Shown: positions 34,501 to 43,459, numbered from the stretch's first letter. The stretch is DNA of 64,000 nucleotides from an uncultured Eubacteriales bacterium (GCA_900548145.1 URJB01000003.1:23627-87626); one strand, 5' to 3'. Made by a program: numbers and translations. The notes: generated by a model not told the origin, from the letters alone.

Positions 34501-37500
34501 CATGCGGGGAGAGTGGATTGAAATTTGCCCTTCGCCATTTGAAATTGTAAAGAAATTGTCTCTCCCCATGCGGGGAGAGTGGATTGAAATTGTCCGTATA
34601 ATTATGCACTTTTGCACGGTTGTATTGTCTCTCCCCATGCGGGGAGAGTGGATTGAAATATCCCCATCAAGGCACCGCGATCTGATGCGGCAATGTCTCT
34701 CCCCATGCGGGGAGAGTGGATTGAAATATTTTTCAGCGCAGGTACACCGCTGATCTGCGCGCGTCTCTCCCCATGCGGGGAGAGTGGATTGAAATAGGGC
34801 AGTTATATTGCGCCCAATCACCAACAGCAAGTCTCTCCCCATGCGGGGAGAGTGGATTGAAATCGCTTCCCGGCAGCGGTGGCCCGTATCTCCCACGTCT
34901 CTCCCCATGCGGGGAGAGTGGATTGAAATCTCCAGCTTGTAACGGTACACGCCCCGGTCGTCGTCTCTCCCCATGCGGGGAGAGTGGATTGAAATCGTCA
35001 GGCTTTGGGCCTCGCTGTAGCGCACCGCCGTCTCTCCCCATGCGGGGAGAGTGGATTGAAATCTGCTCTATGCTTTTCGCCACTGCCATGACCCGGTCTC
35101 TCCCCATGCGGGGAGAGTGGATTGAAATTCCTTGCCTATGCTTGAACGTCGCCTCGATGATCCCGTCTCTCCCCATGCGGGGAGAGTGGATTGAAATAAT
35201 TTGCGCATTTGATATTGAAACAACGCGCATTGTCTCTCCCCATGCGGGGAGAGTGGATTGAAATAGAATCGCTGTTGACCATGGCGGGGAACGTGCGCTG
35301 TCTCTCCCCATGCGGGGAGAGTGGATTGAAATGGAGAACGAGAAAACATTGAAGAACTTGACGAAGTTGTCTCTCCCCATGCGGGGAGAGTGGATTGAAA
35401 TAACCTTGACAAGGCGGAATTTATGGGACACCGTTTGTGTCTCTCCCCATGCGGGGAGAGTGGATTGAAATTGGTAATCCTGCCACAAAAAAGCGTACAG
35501 CAAATGGTCTCTCCCCATGCGGGGAGAGTGGATTGAAATGTTTTATGCGGACACATGAAGGTGTTTTTGGAAAATGTCTCTCCCCATGCGGGGAGAGTGG
35601 ATTGAAATTTTACGGTTAATTGCCATTATTGTAAATTTAGCAGGTCTCTCCCCATGCGGGGAGAGTGGATTGAAATTGGAAACTGGCAGAGTGAGTGCCG
35701 GCTGAATACGTCTCTCCCCATGCGGGGAGAGTGGATTGAAATTTGACCATCGCCGTTTGAAATTGTAAAGAAATTGTCTCTCCCCATGCGGGGAGAGTGG
35801 ATTGAAATACCTGCAGGTGGTGGAATCCGTCAAGAAGCATTTCCTGTCTCTCCCCATGCGGGGAGAGTGGATTGAAATTACAAAATCACAAACGTATAAA
35901 CAGTTGGAAAGATTTGTCTCTCCCCATGCGGGGAGAGTGGATTGAAATAAGGCTTCCTGTTGATACTCATTTCACCTCTGCCGGTGTCTCTCCCCATGCG
36001 GGGAGAGTGGATTGAAATGCTCTCTCCCCATCTGTGGGAAGATATCCCCTGTCTCTCCCCATGCGGGGAGAGTGGATTGAAATTCTGTGTAGTATTGCTG
36101 TGCGTCGCCCGTTACCGGTTGTCTCTCCCCATGCGGGGAGAGTGGATTGAAATACCCAGATACCGGCCCAGCATGGCTTCCGCGGCTTGTCTCTCCCCAT
36201 GCGGGGAGAGTGGATTGAAATGCATTTAGGGTTGACTTTTTCATTTAAAAAGTTGTCTCTCCCCATGCGGGGAGAGTGGATTGAAATCCCTACATCACCT
36301 TTGAGGTGGTGGAAGGGGATTTGTCTCTCCCCATGCGGGGAGAGTGGATTGAAATATTCCCCTTCCTGCCGCCCGCATGGGGCGGCGATACAGTCTCTCC
36401 CCATGCGGGGAGAGTGGATTGAAATAGTTGGGGCGGCTGCTCCCTGATCTATAATGGCGAGTCTCTCCCCATGCGGGGAGAGTGGATTGAAATCGTCTGA
36501 TCTGCCGGGCGGCGGAAGGGTGCAAGCGTCTCTCCCCATGCGGGGAGAGTGGATTGAAATTCAATGGCGATCCTGTCAATGTCCGCCGTCCAGAGTCTCT
36601 CCCCATGCAGGGAGAGTGGATTGAAATTGGTCTTCCAGCGTGGAGACCGCCACCCGGCCCCGGGTCTCTCCCCATGCAGGGAGAGTGGATTGAAATCTAT
36701 TTCACGCCCATATGGCGGGTTCATCCAACATGTCTCTCCCCATGCAGGGAGAGTGGATTGAAATTAATATTGACATATTATTGGACGAATATAACAAGTC
36801 TCTCCCCATGCAGGGAGAGTGGATTGAAATTCCGAAATAGTCATTGATTCTACCAATCAACGCGTCTCTCCCCATGCAGGGAGAGTGGATTGAAATATAA
36901 TACCAGCGCTTAAATCATTAATATCAAACGGTCTCTCCCCATGCAGGGAGAGTGGATTGAAATGCCCCGGCAGCACCCATCCCGTCGGTCAGCGACGTCT
37001 CTCCCCATGCAGGGAGAGTGGATTGAAATCGCGAGGGAAAACGCGAAGAAAGCATCCGCTGAGCGTCTCTCCCCATGCAGGGAGAGTGGATTGAAATGTG
37101 GACATGCAGTTTGATGGCGTGTATGTCGGGACGTCTCTCCCCATGCAGGGAGAGTGGATTGAAATTGCGATGCTTTGTATCGCCCCGCGCCCGCCCATGG
37201 TCTCTCCCCATGCAGGGAGAGTGGATTGAAATTTGATGAGCGCCTTCTTGCCCGCGTTGGCCTTGGTCTCTCCCCATGCAGGGAGAGTGGATTGAAATGA
37301 TGGGGAACCGGCAAAGAGCGTGGTAGCGGTAAGCAGTCTCTCCCCATGCAGGGAGAGTGGATTGAAATGTCATCAATGACGATGTAATAACGCCCTGTGT
37401 AGGTCTCTCCCCATGCAGGGAGAGTGGATTGAAATGATTATACGAAAATCGCGGAATTTTATGCCGCTGCTGTCTCTCCCCATGCAGGGAGAGTGGATTG

Positions 37501-38111
37501 AAATAGGGTGTCCGCCGCCATCTTGCCTGCAGAAGCAGTCTCTCCCCATGCAGGGAGAGTGGATTGAAATTCGGACGCATCGATCTCCTTGCCGTTTAGC
37601 TCGAGTCTCTCCCCATGCAGGGAGAGTGGATTGAAATTGATACTCGGCATAGATGCGGGCCTCTTGTCCCCGTCTCTCCCCATGCAGGGAGAGTGGATTG
37701 AAATTCAGCCGCAGCTCGTTCCGCCGCAGCCCTCTCCGGTCTCTCCCCATGCAGGGAGAGTGGATTGAAATATTCCTCCCACTTCTCCGCCGCCATTTGC
37801 TCCGGGTCTCTCCCCATGCAGGGAGAGTGGATTGAAATATTTTACCTCCTACTCGTCCTTTTCGTCTTTGGCTCGTCTCTCCCCATGCAGGGAGAGTGGA
37901 TTGAAATGATGACGGTCATGATGGCATAATTGGCGAGGTCGAGTCTCTCCCCATGCAGGGAGAGTGGATTGAAATGTCGATGGCGGCGGCGCGGGCCTCG
38001 TCCGGCTCCGTCTCTCCCCATGCGGGGAGAGTGGATTGAAATACTTCACCCCGCCGAGCGGGCGAAAAAGGAAGTAACGTCTCTCCCCGCTCGGGGAGAG
38101 TGGATTGAAAT
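28530..38111 (+). CRISPR. Type I-C CRISPR array, about 143 repeats of 33 bases
   Basis: The repeat starts GTCTCTCCCCATGC, forms the stem CTCTCCCC/GGGGAGAG around loop ATGC, and ends TGGATTGAAAT, the type I-C handle. I counted 143 full-length repeats starting at 28530, 28597, 28662 and so on, to 38079. Spacers are about 32-37 bases and the repeat period 65-70. Repeats 1-120 and 142 are of the G15 form, repeats 121-141 carry A15, repeat 68 (33010) has one T-to-G change, and repeat 143 has a changed loop. The array is transcribed rightward, away from cas2. Open reading frames across it are translation of the repeats. Confidence 0.98.
36595..37975 (+). repeat. Block of 21 variant CRISPR repeats (CATGCAGGG)
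   Basis: Repeats 121-141 read CATGCAGGGAGAG where all others read CATGCGGGGAGAG. The change replaces the loop-closing C-G pair by C-A. Confidence 0.95.
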
Positions 38112-38146
38112 CTTGCTATGGCTGTGACCGGTGCCCGCGATCTGGG

Positions 38147-38209
38147 GTCTGGGAGAGTAGATTGAAATATCAACAAGTGTTCTTTCTGCAATAGACGCAT
38201 AAGGTCTCT
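38147..38209 (+). repeat. Decayed trailer-end repeats
   Basis: GTCTGGGAGAGTAGATTGAAAT (38147-38168, read in parts) is a repeat that lost 11 internal bases and gained one substitution. After a 35-base spacer, GTCTCT (38204-38209) is all that remains of the next repeat. Confidence 0.85.
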
Positions 38210-38287
38210 GGTGATACGGAATGTTTTTTGCTTTTTCCATACTCCCATTTTGACAGGAAGGGTCGATTTTCTCGAAAACAGAAAAGC

Positions 38288-38506
38288 TCATTTCCATGAC
38301 AATTTTGCTGATTGCAAATGGTGCTCCACTACGCCCCGCCAGTGCCGCACCGTTCTTCCCACCGTGTCACGACTGATCCCCAGATCGGCGGCGATCCCCT
38401 CATAGGGTTGTCGGTCGTACATCGACCGCCTCATGATCTCCCGCGCCTGCGAGCCAAAAACGTATTCGTCTATGGCATTGGTCAGGTCTGTTTTGGAATG
38501 GCTCAT
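38288..38506 (-). CDS. Small helix-turn-helix protein, phage-like
   Basis: A 72-residue protein (MSHSKTDLTNAIDEYVFGSQ...YEGIAADLGISRDTVGRTVRHW). The IAADLGISRDTVGRTV segment is a clear helix-turn-helix. The N-terminal NAIDEYVFG resembles small HTH proteins common in Clostridial prophages and mobile elements. AGAAGAG stands upstream of the ATG. It lies just past the decayed end of the CRISPR array and is divergent from the AT-rich gene at 38585. Its role is unknown. Confidence 0.55.
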   Translation of the reverse strand: MSHSKTDLTNAIDEYVFGSQAREIMRRSMYDRQPYEGIAADLGISRDTVGRTVRHWRGVVEHHLQSAKLSWK

Positions 38507-38531
38507 GCTTTCACTCTTCTTTCAAAAAAAC

Positions 38532-38560
38532 TTGCAAATGATGCCTGTTTGTGGGATAAT
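38532..38560 (+). promoter_or_regulatory. Promoter of the AT-rich membrane-anchored protein gene
   Basis: TTGCAA (38532-38537), 17-base spacer, GATAAT (38555-38560), about 25 bases before the ATG. Confidence 0.6.
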
Positions 38561-38584
38561 GCAGTCACTAAAGGGGGAAAGAAA

Positions 38585-39127
38585 ATGAAAAAAAGGAAAT
38601 CGGTATGGGATTTTGTTGGCTTCATTTTGGGGATTCTGTTTTTGATTTGGGCTTTCAGCGTATATTCTTCCTCTTCGCCGTATCGGGCGCCTGATGAAAC
38701 AAAATTCTATTATCTTCAAACGGGGAATAATTACCGTCTCATGGCATTAGATACGGAGTCTACCCTGTGGGATTATCAAACGTACTATGACCCGCAAGCG
38801 CAGGCCATGGCCGCATCCAGAGCTTGCTTTCTCCTGTCCGGCGAGACCGGGCAGCATTTGTTTGGCTCCTATTATTTGATCGGAGATTCCTGGTTCTCCG
38901 CCCGAAAAGCTCCCTATGATACCAAGCCCTATCATTTGAATTTAACCTTTGCTGATTATCAGTCTTTCAACGTTACGAATCCAAGTTATTTTTCAGACGG
39001 CCAGAAATTTACCGATGATATTTATCTTTCTGATGAATATTTCATTCGTCAAGATGAAATTTTTCAGAGAATCGAAGCTGACGAAATACCGAAAGAGCTA
39101 GTCCTTCCTTTAACCAAGCTAGAATAG
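38585..39127 (+). CDS. Membrane-anchored hypothetical protein, AT-rich
   Basis: A 180-residue protein starting MKKRKSVWDFVGFILGILFL after AAAGGGGGAAAG. Residues 8-27 form one transmembrane helix; the rest (YRAPDETKFYYLQTGNNY onward) is extracytoplasmic, rich in Tyr and Phe, with no motif I recognise. Codon use is much more A/T-rich than in the surrounding genes, which suggests recent transfer. It stands alone between the CRISPR trailer and the alcohol dehydrogenase gene. Confidence 0.7.
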   Translation: MKKRKSVWDFVGFILGILFLIWAFSVYSSSSPYRAPDETKFYYLQTGNNYRLMALDTESTLWDYQTYYDPQAQAMAASRACFLLSGETGQHLFGSYYLIGDSWFSARKAPYDTKPYHLNLTFADYQSFNVTNPSYFSDGQKFTDDIYLSDEYFIRQDEIFQRIEADEIPKELVLPLTKLE

Positions 39128-39288
39128 CTTCACCGGGTTACGCGATTTGCTTCATTTCGCGTTATTGCTGCCATAGCTTTGTGAAACTGCCGGGGAAAAC
39201 GCTCAGTATGCAGTATATTGAAAATAGAAGCAAAAGTTCTTTACCGGAAAATTCTTTTTAAGTTTTACACTGCTTCATCTATATAAAA
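39128..39288. other. AT-rich non-coding stretch
   Basis: I see no gene, RNA or clear promoter here. It continues the low-G+C character of the preceding gene up to the terminator at 39289. Confidence 0.5.
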
Positions 39289-39318
39289 ATTCCGCCGGAA
39301 GTCTCCCTCTGGCGGAAT
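39289..39318. terminator. Hairpin after the alcohol dehydrogenase gene
   Basis: ATTCCGCC (39289-39296) pairs with GGCGGAAT (39311-39318), with T-runs on both strands. Confidence 0.75.
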
Positions 39319-39330
39319 CTTTTTTGCAAC

Positions 39331-40503
39331 TTACCGCGCAAGCCGATAAATCGCCAGCGCGTCTTCTTCGTGAATGGGGTAGTAGTTGCCCAGATGGCCG
39401 CCGCCCATCGTAACGGCCCGGTGGGCCATGCGGTCGAAGTTTTCTTCGCCGATGCCGCTTTCGTGCAGGGTGGTGGGCAGTCCCAGAGAACGATAAAAGC
39501 GTTCCAGCAGGGCAATGCCTTCCGAAGCAATGGCTTCGTCCGAACCAAAATCTTCCGAAACGTCAAAGACCCGAATGGCAAACTGGCGCAGCTTGGAGAC
39601 GCAGCCCTTGGAGAGAACGTATTTCATCCATGCGGGGAAAACGATGGCCAGACCCGCACCGTGGGCGATGTCATAAAGGGCGCTCAGCTCGTGCTCCAAA
39701 CGGTGACTGGCCCAGTCGGTGACGCGGCCTGTACCCAGCAGACCGTTGTGCGCCAACGCGGCCGCCCACATGATCTCGGCCCGCGCATCGTAATTCTCCG
39801 GCTGCTTCAATGCGATAGGGGCGTTATGGATGACGGTTTTCAGTGCGCCTTCGGTCATGCGGTCGATCAGCTCCACGTGCTGCGTGTTGGTGAAATAGCG
39901 CTCCATCATGTGCGCCATGATGTCCACCGCGCCGCAGGCCGTCTGGAAAGGGGGCAGGGAGTAGGTGTACTCCGGGCTGAGAATGGAAAATTTGGGGTAG
40001 TTGAGCGGCGTGTTGCGGCCCCGTTTGCACAGGTCGCTTTCCCGGGTGATGACGCTGGAATCACTCATTTCACTGCCCGCAGCGGGGATTGTGACGATAA
40101 CGCCCAGCGGCAGGACGCGGTCGTTTTTGCACGTGCCGTCGAACAGATCCCATGGGTCGCCATCGTAGCAGGCGGCGTTGGCAATGGCCTTGGCCGTGTC
40201 GATGACGCTGCCGCCGCCTACGGCCAGCACCAGCTGAATTTGCTGCTCTTTGCAGAGGGCCGCACCTTCCTGAACCAGTCCCAGCCGGGGATTGGGCTTT
40301 ACGCCGGAAATTTCCCAGACGCGGCAGCTCTGTTCGTTCAGCACCTCCATGACCTTGTCGTAAAGGCCGATCCGCTTGATGCTGCCACCGCCGTAGACCA
40401 GCAGCACCCGGTCGCCGTAATGGCGCACTTCCTCGTCCAGATGGGAAAGAGAATCTCGGCCAAAATAAATTTTTGTCGGAATTTGCAGCGAAAAATCAAT
40501 CAT
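39331..40503 (-). CDS. Iron-containing alcohol dehydrogenase, YugJ/BdhA type
   Basis: A 390-residue type III (Fe-dependent) alcohol dehydrogenase. The NAD(P) site is AVGGGSVIDTAKAIA. The metal ligands appear as CGAVDIMAHMME (Asp, His), ASHRLEHEL (His) and YDIAHGAGLAIV (His). This group includes NADH- or NADPH-dependent butanol dehydrogenases that reduce aldehydes during fermentation. It is monocistronic, divergent from oadB and ends in its own terminator. Substrate specificity cannot be read from sequence. Confidence 0.9.
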   Translation of the reverse strand: MIDFSLQIPTKIYFGRDSLSHLDEEVRHYGDRVLLVYGGGSIKRIGLYDKVMEVLNEQSCRVWEISGVKPNPRLGLVQEGAALCKEQQIQLVLAVGGGSVIDTAKAIANAACYDGDPWDLFDGTCKNDRVLPLGVIVTIPAAGSEMSDSSVITRESDLCKRGRNTPLNYPKFSILSPEYTYSLPPFQTACGAVDIMAHMMERYFTNTQHVELIDRMTEGALKTVIHNAPIALKQPENYDARAEIMWAAALAHNGLLGTGRVTDWASHRLEHELSALYDIAHGAGLAIVFPAWMKYVLSKGCVSKLRQFAIRVFDVSEDFGSDEAIASEGIALLERFYRSLGLPTTLHESGIGEENFDRMAHRAVTMGGGHLGNYYPIHEEDALAIYRLAR

Positions 40504-40667
40504 GAAAAGGCTCCTTTCGCACTTTCACTTTTCGTGGGGCAGAAGACCCAGCTACGCTATTGTAACATTTTTTGAAAGCCGTGAAAAGCCCGGTTGATGA
40601 AGAATGGACGATGCGGCGGGCCAAGCGCCAAATTCCTGCCAAGCCTTGTAAAAACCGCACTTTCGTT

Positions 40668-40696
40668 TTGACAGGGATAGGGAAAAATGGTATACT
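40668..40696 (+). promoter_or_regulatory. Promoter of the oadB-oadG operon
   Basis: TTGACA (40668-40673), 17-base spacer, TATACT (40691-40696). Confidence 0.85.
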
Positions 40697-40746
40697 CCCT
40701 TCGTCTACCACTGGGATATAGCCGTACTTTTGAAGGAGGATTCACT

Positions 40747-41967
40747 GTGGATATTCTGGGACTGCTGAAGGAGCTTTTTTCCGGCGTGCTGTACCTGTTC
40801 ACGACGGAGGGACTGAAAACGCTGGTGATGTTCGTCATTTCCGGCGTGCTGATCTATCTGGCGATCAAAAAGGACTATGAACCCGCGCTGCTTTTGCCCA
40901 TCGGCTTCGGCGCGATCCTGGCCAATCTGCCCCCGGTGATCGATCAGGTCACGGGCAGCGCCACGGCCAGTGTGCTGGGCTCGGAGGGCTTTCTGACGGT
41001 ACTGTTCAACGCGGGCATCAAAAATGAACTGTTCCCTGTGCTGATCTTTATCGCCGTTGGCGCGATGATCGACTTTTCGCCCCTTTTGAAGGATCCCAGC
41101 ATGATTTTCTTCGGCGCGGCGGCGCAGTTCGGCATTTTCGCCACGTTCCTGCTTTCGCTGGTGCTGATCCCCATCGTTCTGCCCCAGACGGCGGGCAATG
41201 ACAGCCTGATCCTGCGCCTTGCTTCGGCCATCGGCATCATCGGCGCGGCGGACGGCCCCACCACACTGTACGTGGCGAATCACTTCAATCTGGCGGATTA
41301 CATGGCTCCCATCAGCGTGGCGGCGTATAGCTATATGTCGCTGGTGCCCGTGATCCAGCCCCCGGTCATCCGTGCCCTGACCTCGAAGGAAGAACGCATG
41401 ATCCGCATGACCTACACCGAAGAACGGGCCTCCAAGCTGGCGCTGATCCTGTTCCCCGTGATCGTGACGGTGGTGGCGGGCGTGGTGGTGCCCATGAGCG
41501 CGCCGCTGGTGGGCAGCCTGATGTTCGGCAACCTGATCCGCGAGTGCGGCGTGCTGGAACGGCTGAGCAAGACCGCTCAGAACGAGCTGGCCAATCTGGT
41601 GACCATTTTGCTGGGTCTGGCCATCGGTTCCACCATGGTGGCCCAGAACTTCCTGCGGATGGATACCCTGCTGATTCTGGCGCTGGGCCTGTTCGCCTTC
41701 GTGTTCGACACGGCGGGCGGCGTGCTGTTCGCCAAGTTCCTGAACCTGTTCCGCAAGAATAAGGTCAACCCCATGATCGGTGCGGCGGGCATCTCCGCGT
41801 TCCCCATGAGCGCCCGGGTCATCCAGAAAATGGCCAAGGAGGAGGATCCCTACAACTTCATCCTGATGCAGTCCATCAGTGCCAACGTGTCCGGCCAGCT
41901 GGGCTCCATCGTGGCGGGCGGCATGGTCATCACGCTGGTGGGCATGATGCTGGGCAATGTGTGGTAA
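40747..41967 (+). CDS. oadB: Na+-translocating decarboxylase beta subunit
   Basis: A 406-residue membrane protein (OadB/MmdB/GcdB family) that couples decarboxylation of a biotin-bound carboxyl group to Na+ export. The signature IGIIGAADGPTTLYVA with the essential Asp, the NMxx-like SAADG region and about nine helices are present. GTG at 40747 follows GAAGGAGGAT; upstream in-frame codons are leader. OadG and a third membrane protein follow. No carboxyltransferase (alpha) or biotin carrier gene is in the window, so those subunits must be unlinked. Confidence 0.9.
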   Translation: MDILGLLKELFSGVLYLFTTEGLKTLVMFVISGVLIYLAIKKDYEPALLLPIGFGAILANLPPVIDQVTGSATASVLGSEGFLTVLFNAGIKNELFPVLIFIAVGAMIDFSPLLKDPSMIFFGAAAQFGIFATFLLSLVLIPIVLPQTAGNDSLILRLASAIGIIGAADGPTTLYVANHFNLADYMAPISVAAYSYMSLVPVIQPPVIRALTSKEERMIRMTYTEERASKLALILFPVIVTVVAGVVVPMSAPLVGSLMFGNLIRECGVLERLSKTAQNELANLVTILLGLAIGSTMVAQNFLRMDTLLILALGLFAFVFDTAGGVLFAKFLNLFRKNKVNPMIGAAGISAFPMSARVIQKMAKEEDPYNFILMQSISANVSGQLGSIVAGGMVITLVGMMLGNVW

Positions 41968-41993
41968 GCGCTGAAAGCGGGAGGAATGAAACG

Positions 41994-42176
41994 ATGAAAT
42001 CTCTGTTTATGTTGAGCGCGGCGGAAAGCGCCGCCGGAAATCTGGCTTCTCTGCCGCTGATGACCAAGGGACTTTTGACGACCGTCATCGGCCTTTTGGG
42101 CGTGTTTCTGGTGCTGGGGCTGTTTTTCCTGACGATCAAGCTGATGCAGCATATCAAAACCAAGGACGAAAAGTAA
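41994..42176 (+). CDS. oadG: OadG-like gamma subunit, short form
   Basis: A 60-residue single-span protein (MKSLFMLSAAESAAGNLASL..., helix about residues 25-50, ending IKTKDEK). OadG subunits assemble the alpha and beta subunits of Na+ decarboxylases. GGGAGG precedes the ATG by seven bases. The position directly after oadB makes the assignment reasonable, although the sequence alone is too short to be certain. Confidence 0.7.
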   Translation: MKSLFMLSAAESAAGNLASLPLMTKGLLTTVIGLLGVFLVLGLFFLTIKLMQHIKTKDEK

Positions 42177-42192
42177 AACAGAAGGTGAAAGC

Positions 42193-42681
42193 GTGTATAC
42201 GGAAAAAGAACTTCAGGCCGTTTCTCAGATGAAGAAGAAACGGTGGTGGATCGCTCTGATCCCGATGGTCGCAGCGCTGGCGGCAGCCATCGTGATTTTC
42301 GTTTACGGTCAGGTCAACCGCAGCGATACCCTGTGGGAGTGGACGGCGGCGCTGACGGTGTTGGGCGGCGTGTATTTCCTGTTCTACTACGGTCTGTGCG
42401 TCCGTCCGGTAAGCTTGTACGAGCGCCACGTGCGGAATATGATCCATGGCCGCAAGCATGAAAATACGGGGCTGCTGAAGGAACTGGGTGAACAGGTCTG
42501 CGAAAAGAACGGCATCGAGTGCCGCCCGGTGATGATCAACATCGGTGAAAAAGACGACGGCAAGGATGATCGCCTGTATTATTTTGATTTAAAGAAGGAA
42601 TGGCCCAACGATCTGCCGCTTGGCAGCCGTGTGACCATCGTCAGCAACGACATGATGGTGGCGGACGTAAGGGTTGCCTGA
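42193..42681 (+). CDS. Two-helix membrane protein of the oadB operon, unknown function
   Basis: A 162-residue protein starting at GTG (VYTEKELQAVSQMKKKRWW) after AGAAGGTGA. Two hydrophobic helices (about 20-38 and 48-67) are followed by a soluble C-terminal domain of ~90 residues (ERHVRNMIHGRKHENTGLL...RVTIVSNDMMVADVRVA). I do not recognise the family. Its position 16 bases after oadG suggests a role with the decarboxylase pump, possibly as an accessory or assembly factor. Confidence 0.65.
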   Translation: MYTEKELQAVSQMKKKRWWIALIPMVAALAAAIVIFVYGQVNRSDTLWEWTAALTVLGGVYFLFYYGLCVRPVSLYERHVRNMIHGRKHENTGLLKELGEQVCEKNGIECRPVMINIGEKDDGKDDRLYYFDLKKEWPNDLPLGSRVTIVSNDMMVADVRVA

Positions 42682-42692
42682 ACAAAGGAAAA

Positions 42693-42729
42693 GAAAAGCG
42701 ACGCGGAGATTTTTTCCGCGTCGCTTTTC
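42693..42729. terminator. Bidirectional terminator between the oadB operon and thiN
   Basis: AAAAGCGACGCGGA pairs with TCCGCGTCGCTTTT around a T-rich loop. Confidence 0.8.
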
Positions 42730-43361
42730 TATTGCTGATCTTGATAAACGATCACCAGCAGCGTCCCTTCCCGGACGCTGATCCGGGGATGGTCGGCGGC
42801 GTAATGGTTGCTGACGCCCAGTGGAATATCGCAGGTAAGCGACGCGTCGTGCAGGGGATATTGAAGCCCTTCGAGGGTAACGCCCCGGGCTTCGTTCCCA
42901 TGGCAAAAAACGCTGACCAGCGTATTGCACGGGCGAAGGGGCAGCTCCATCGTTTCGTTGTGCAGGGCAAACACATCGTAGCTCGGATCGGTCAGGCAAA
43001 TGCGCGCCCCCTGCTTGGCATAGCGGGCCATGGTCTGCAAATTGGCCAGAAAATGATCGGGCCGTCCGCCGCCGCAGCCGTACAGGGCAAAGGAACGATA
43101 GCCCCGGTTCCAGCCTTCCTCCAGCGCCAGCGCCGTGTCGGTGTCGTCTTTTTCCACCGGGTAGCGCAGCAGCTTTGTTTTCGCCGGCAGAGAGGGGAGA
43201 ACGCCCAGCGAATCCAGATCGCCCAACAAAAAATCAGGCGTAAGCCCGCTTTGCCGAAGCCAGTCGTAACCGCCGTCCGCAGCGATCAGCAGGTCGCCTT
43301 CGGCAGGTGCAAGGCCGCGGGACGTAAAATCTCCCGCACCGACGATATAACAGGTCTTCAT
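42729..43361 (-). CDS. thiN: Thiamine pyrophosphokinase
   Basis: A 210-residue enzyme starting MKTCYIVGAGDFTS after GAAGGGAG. It converts thiamine and ATP to thiamine diphosphate. Motifs are IAADGGYDWL, DFLLGDLDSLG, DDTDTALALEEG (Mg/ATP) and GCGGGRPDHFLANL, with the C-terminal thiamine-binding domain ending in LGVSNHYA. It is divergent from the riboswitch-controlled thiamine transporter thiT; together they form a thiamine salvage unit. It does not lie under the riboswitch. Confidence 0.92.
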   Translation of the reverse strand: MKTCYIVGAGDFTSRGLAPAEGDLLIAADGGYDWLRQSGLTPDFLLGDLDSLGVLPSLPAKTKLLRYPVEKDDTDTALALEEGWNRGYRSFALYGCGGGRPDHFLANLQTMARYAKQGARICLTDPSYDVFALHNETMELPLRPCNTLVSVFCHGNEARGVTLEGLQYPLHDASLTCDIPLGVSNHYAADHPRISVREGTLLVIVYQDQQ

Positions 43362-43415
43362 GGCTTCGGCTCCCTTCGTTCTTGGGTCGCCCCATTGTAG
43401 CACGAAAAAAGAGGA

Positions 43416-43444
43416 TTGACAAATGATAGCATCCTTTGTATAAT
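43416..43444 (+). promoter_or_regulatory. Promoter of the TPP riboswitch/thiT unit
   Basis: TTGACA (43416-43421), 17-base spacer, TATAAT (43439-43444): a full consensus promoter. Confidence 0.9.
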
Positions 43445-43459
43445 AACGCCGTGCTCATC

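Noticed and set aside
28425..38250. Dozens of open reading frames across the CRISPR array with recurring peptides such as MRGEWIEI, FNPLSPHGER and QSTLPAWGET
   Set aside because: They are translations of the 33-base repeat in different frames; none has a ribosome-binding site and all follow the repeat period.
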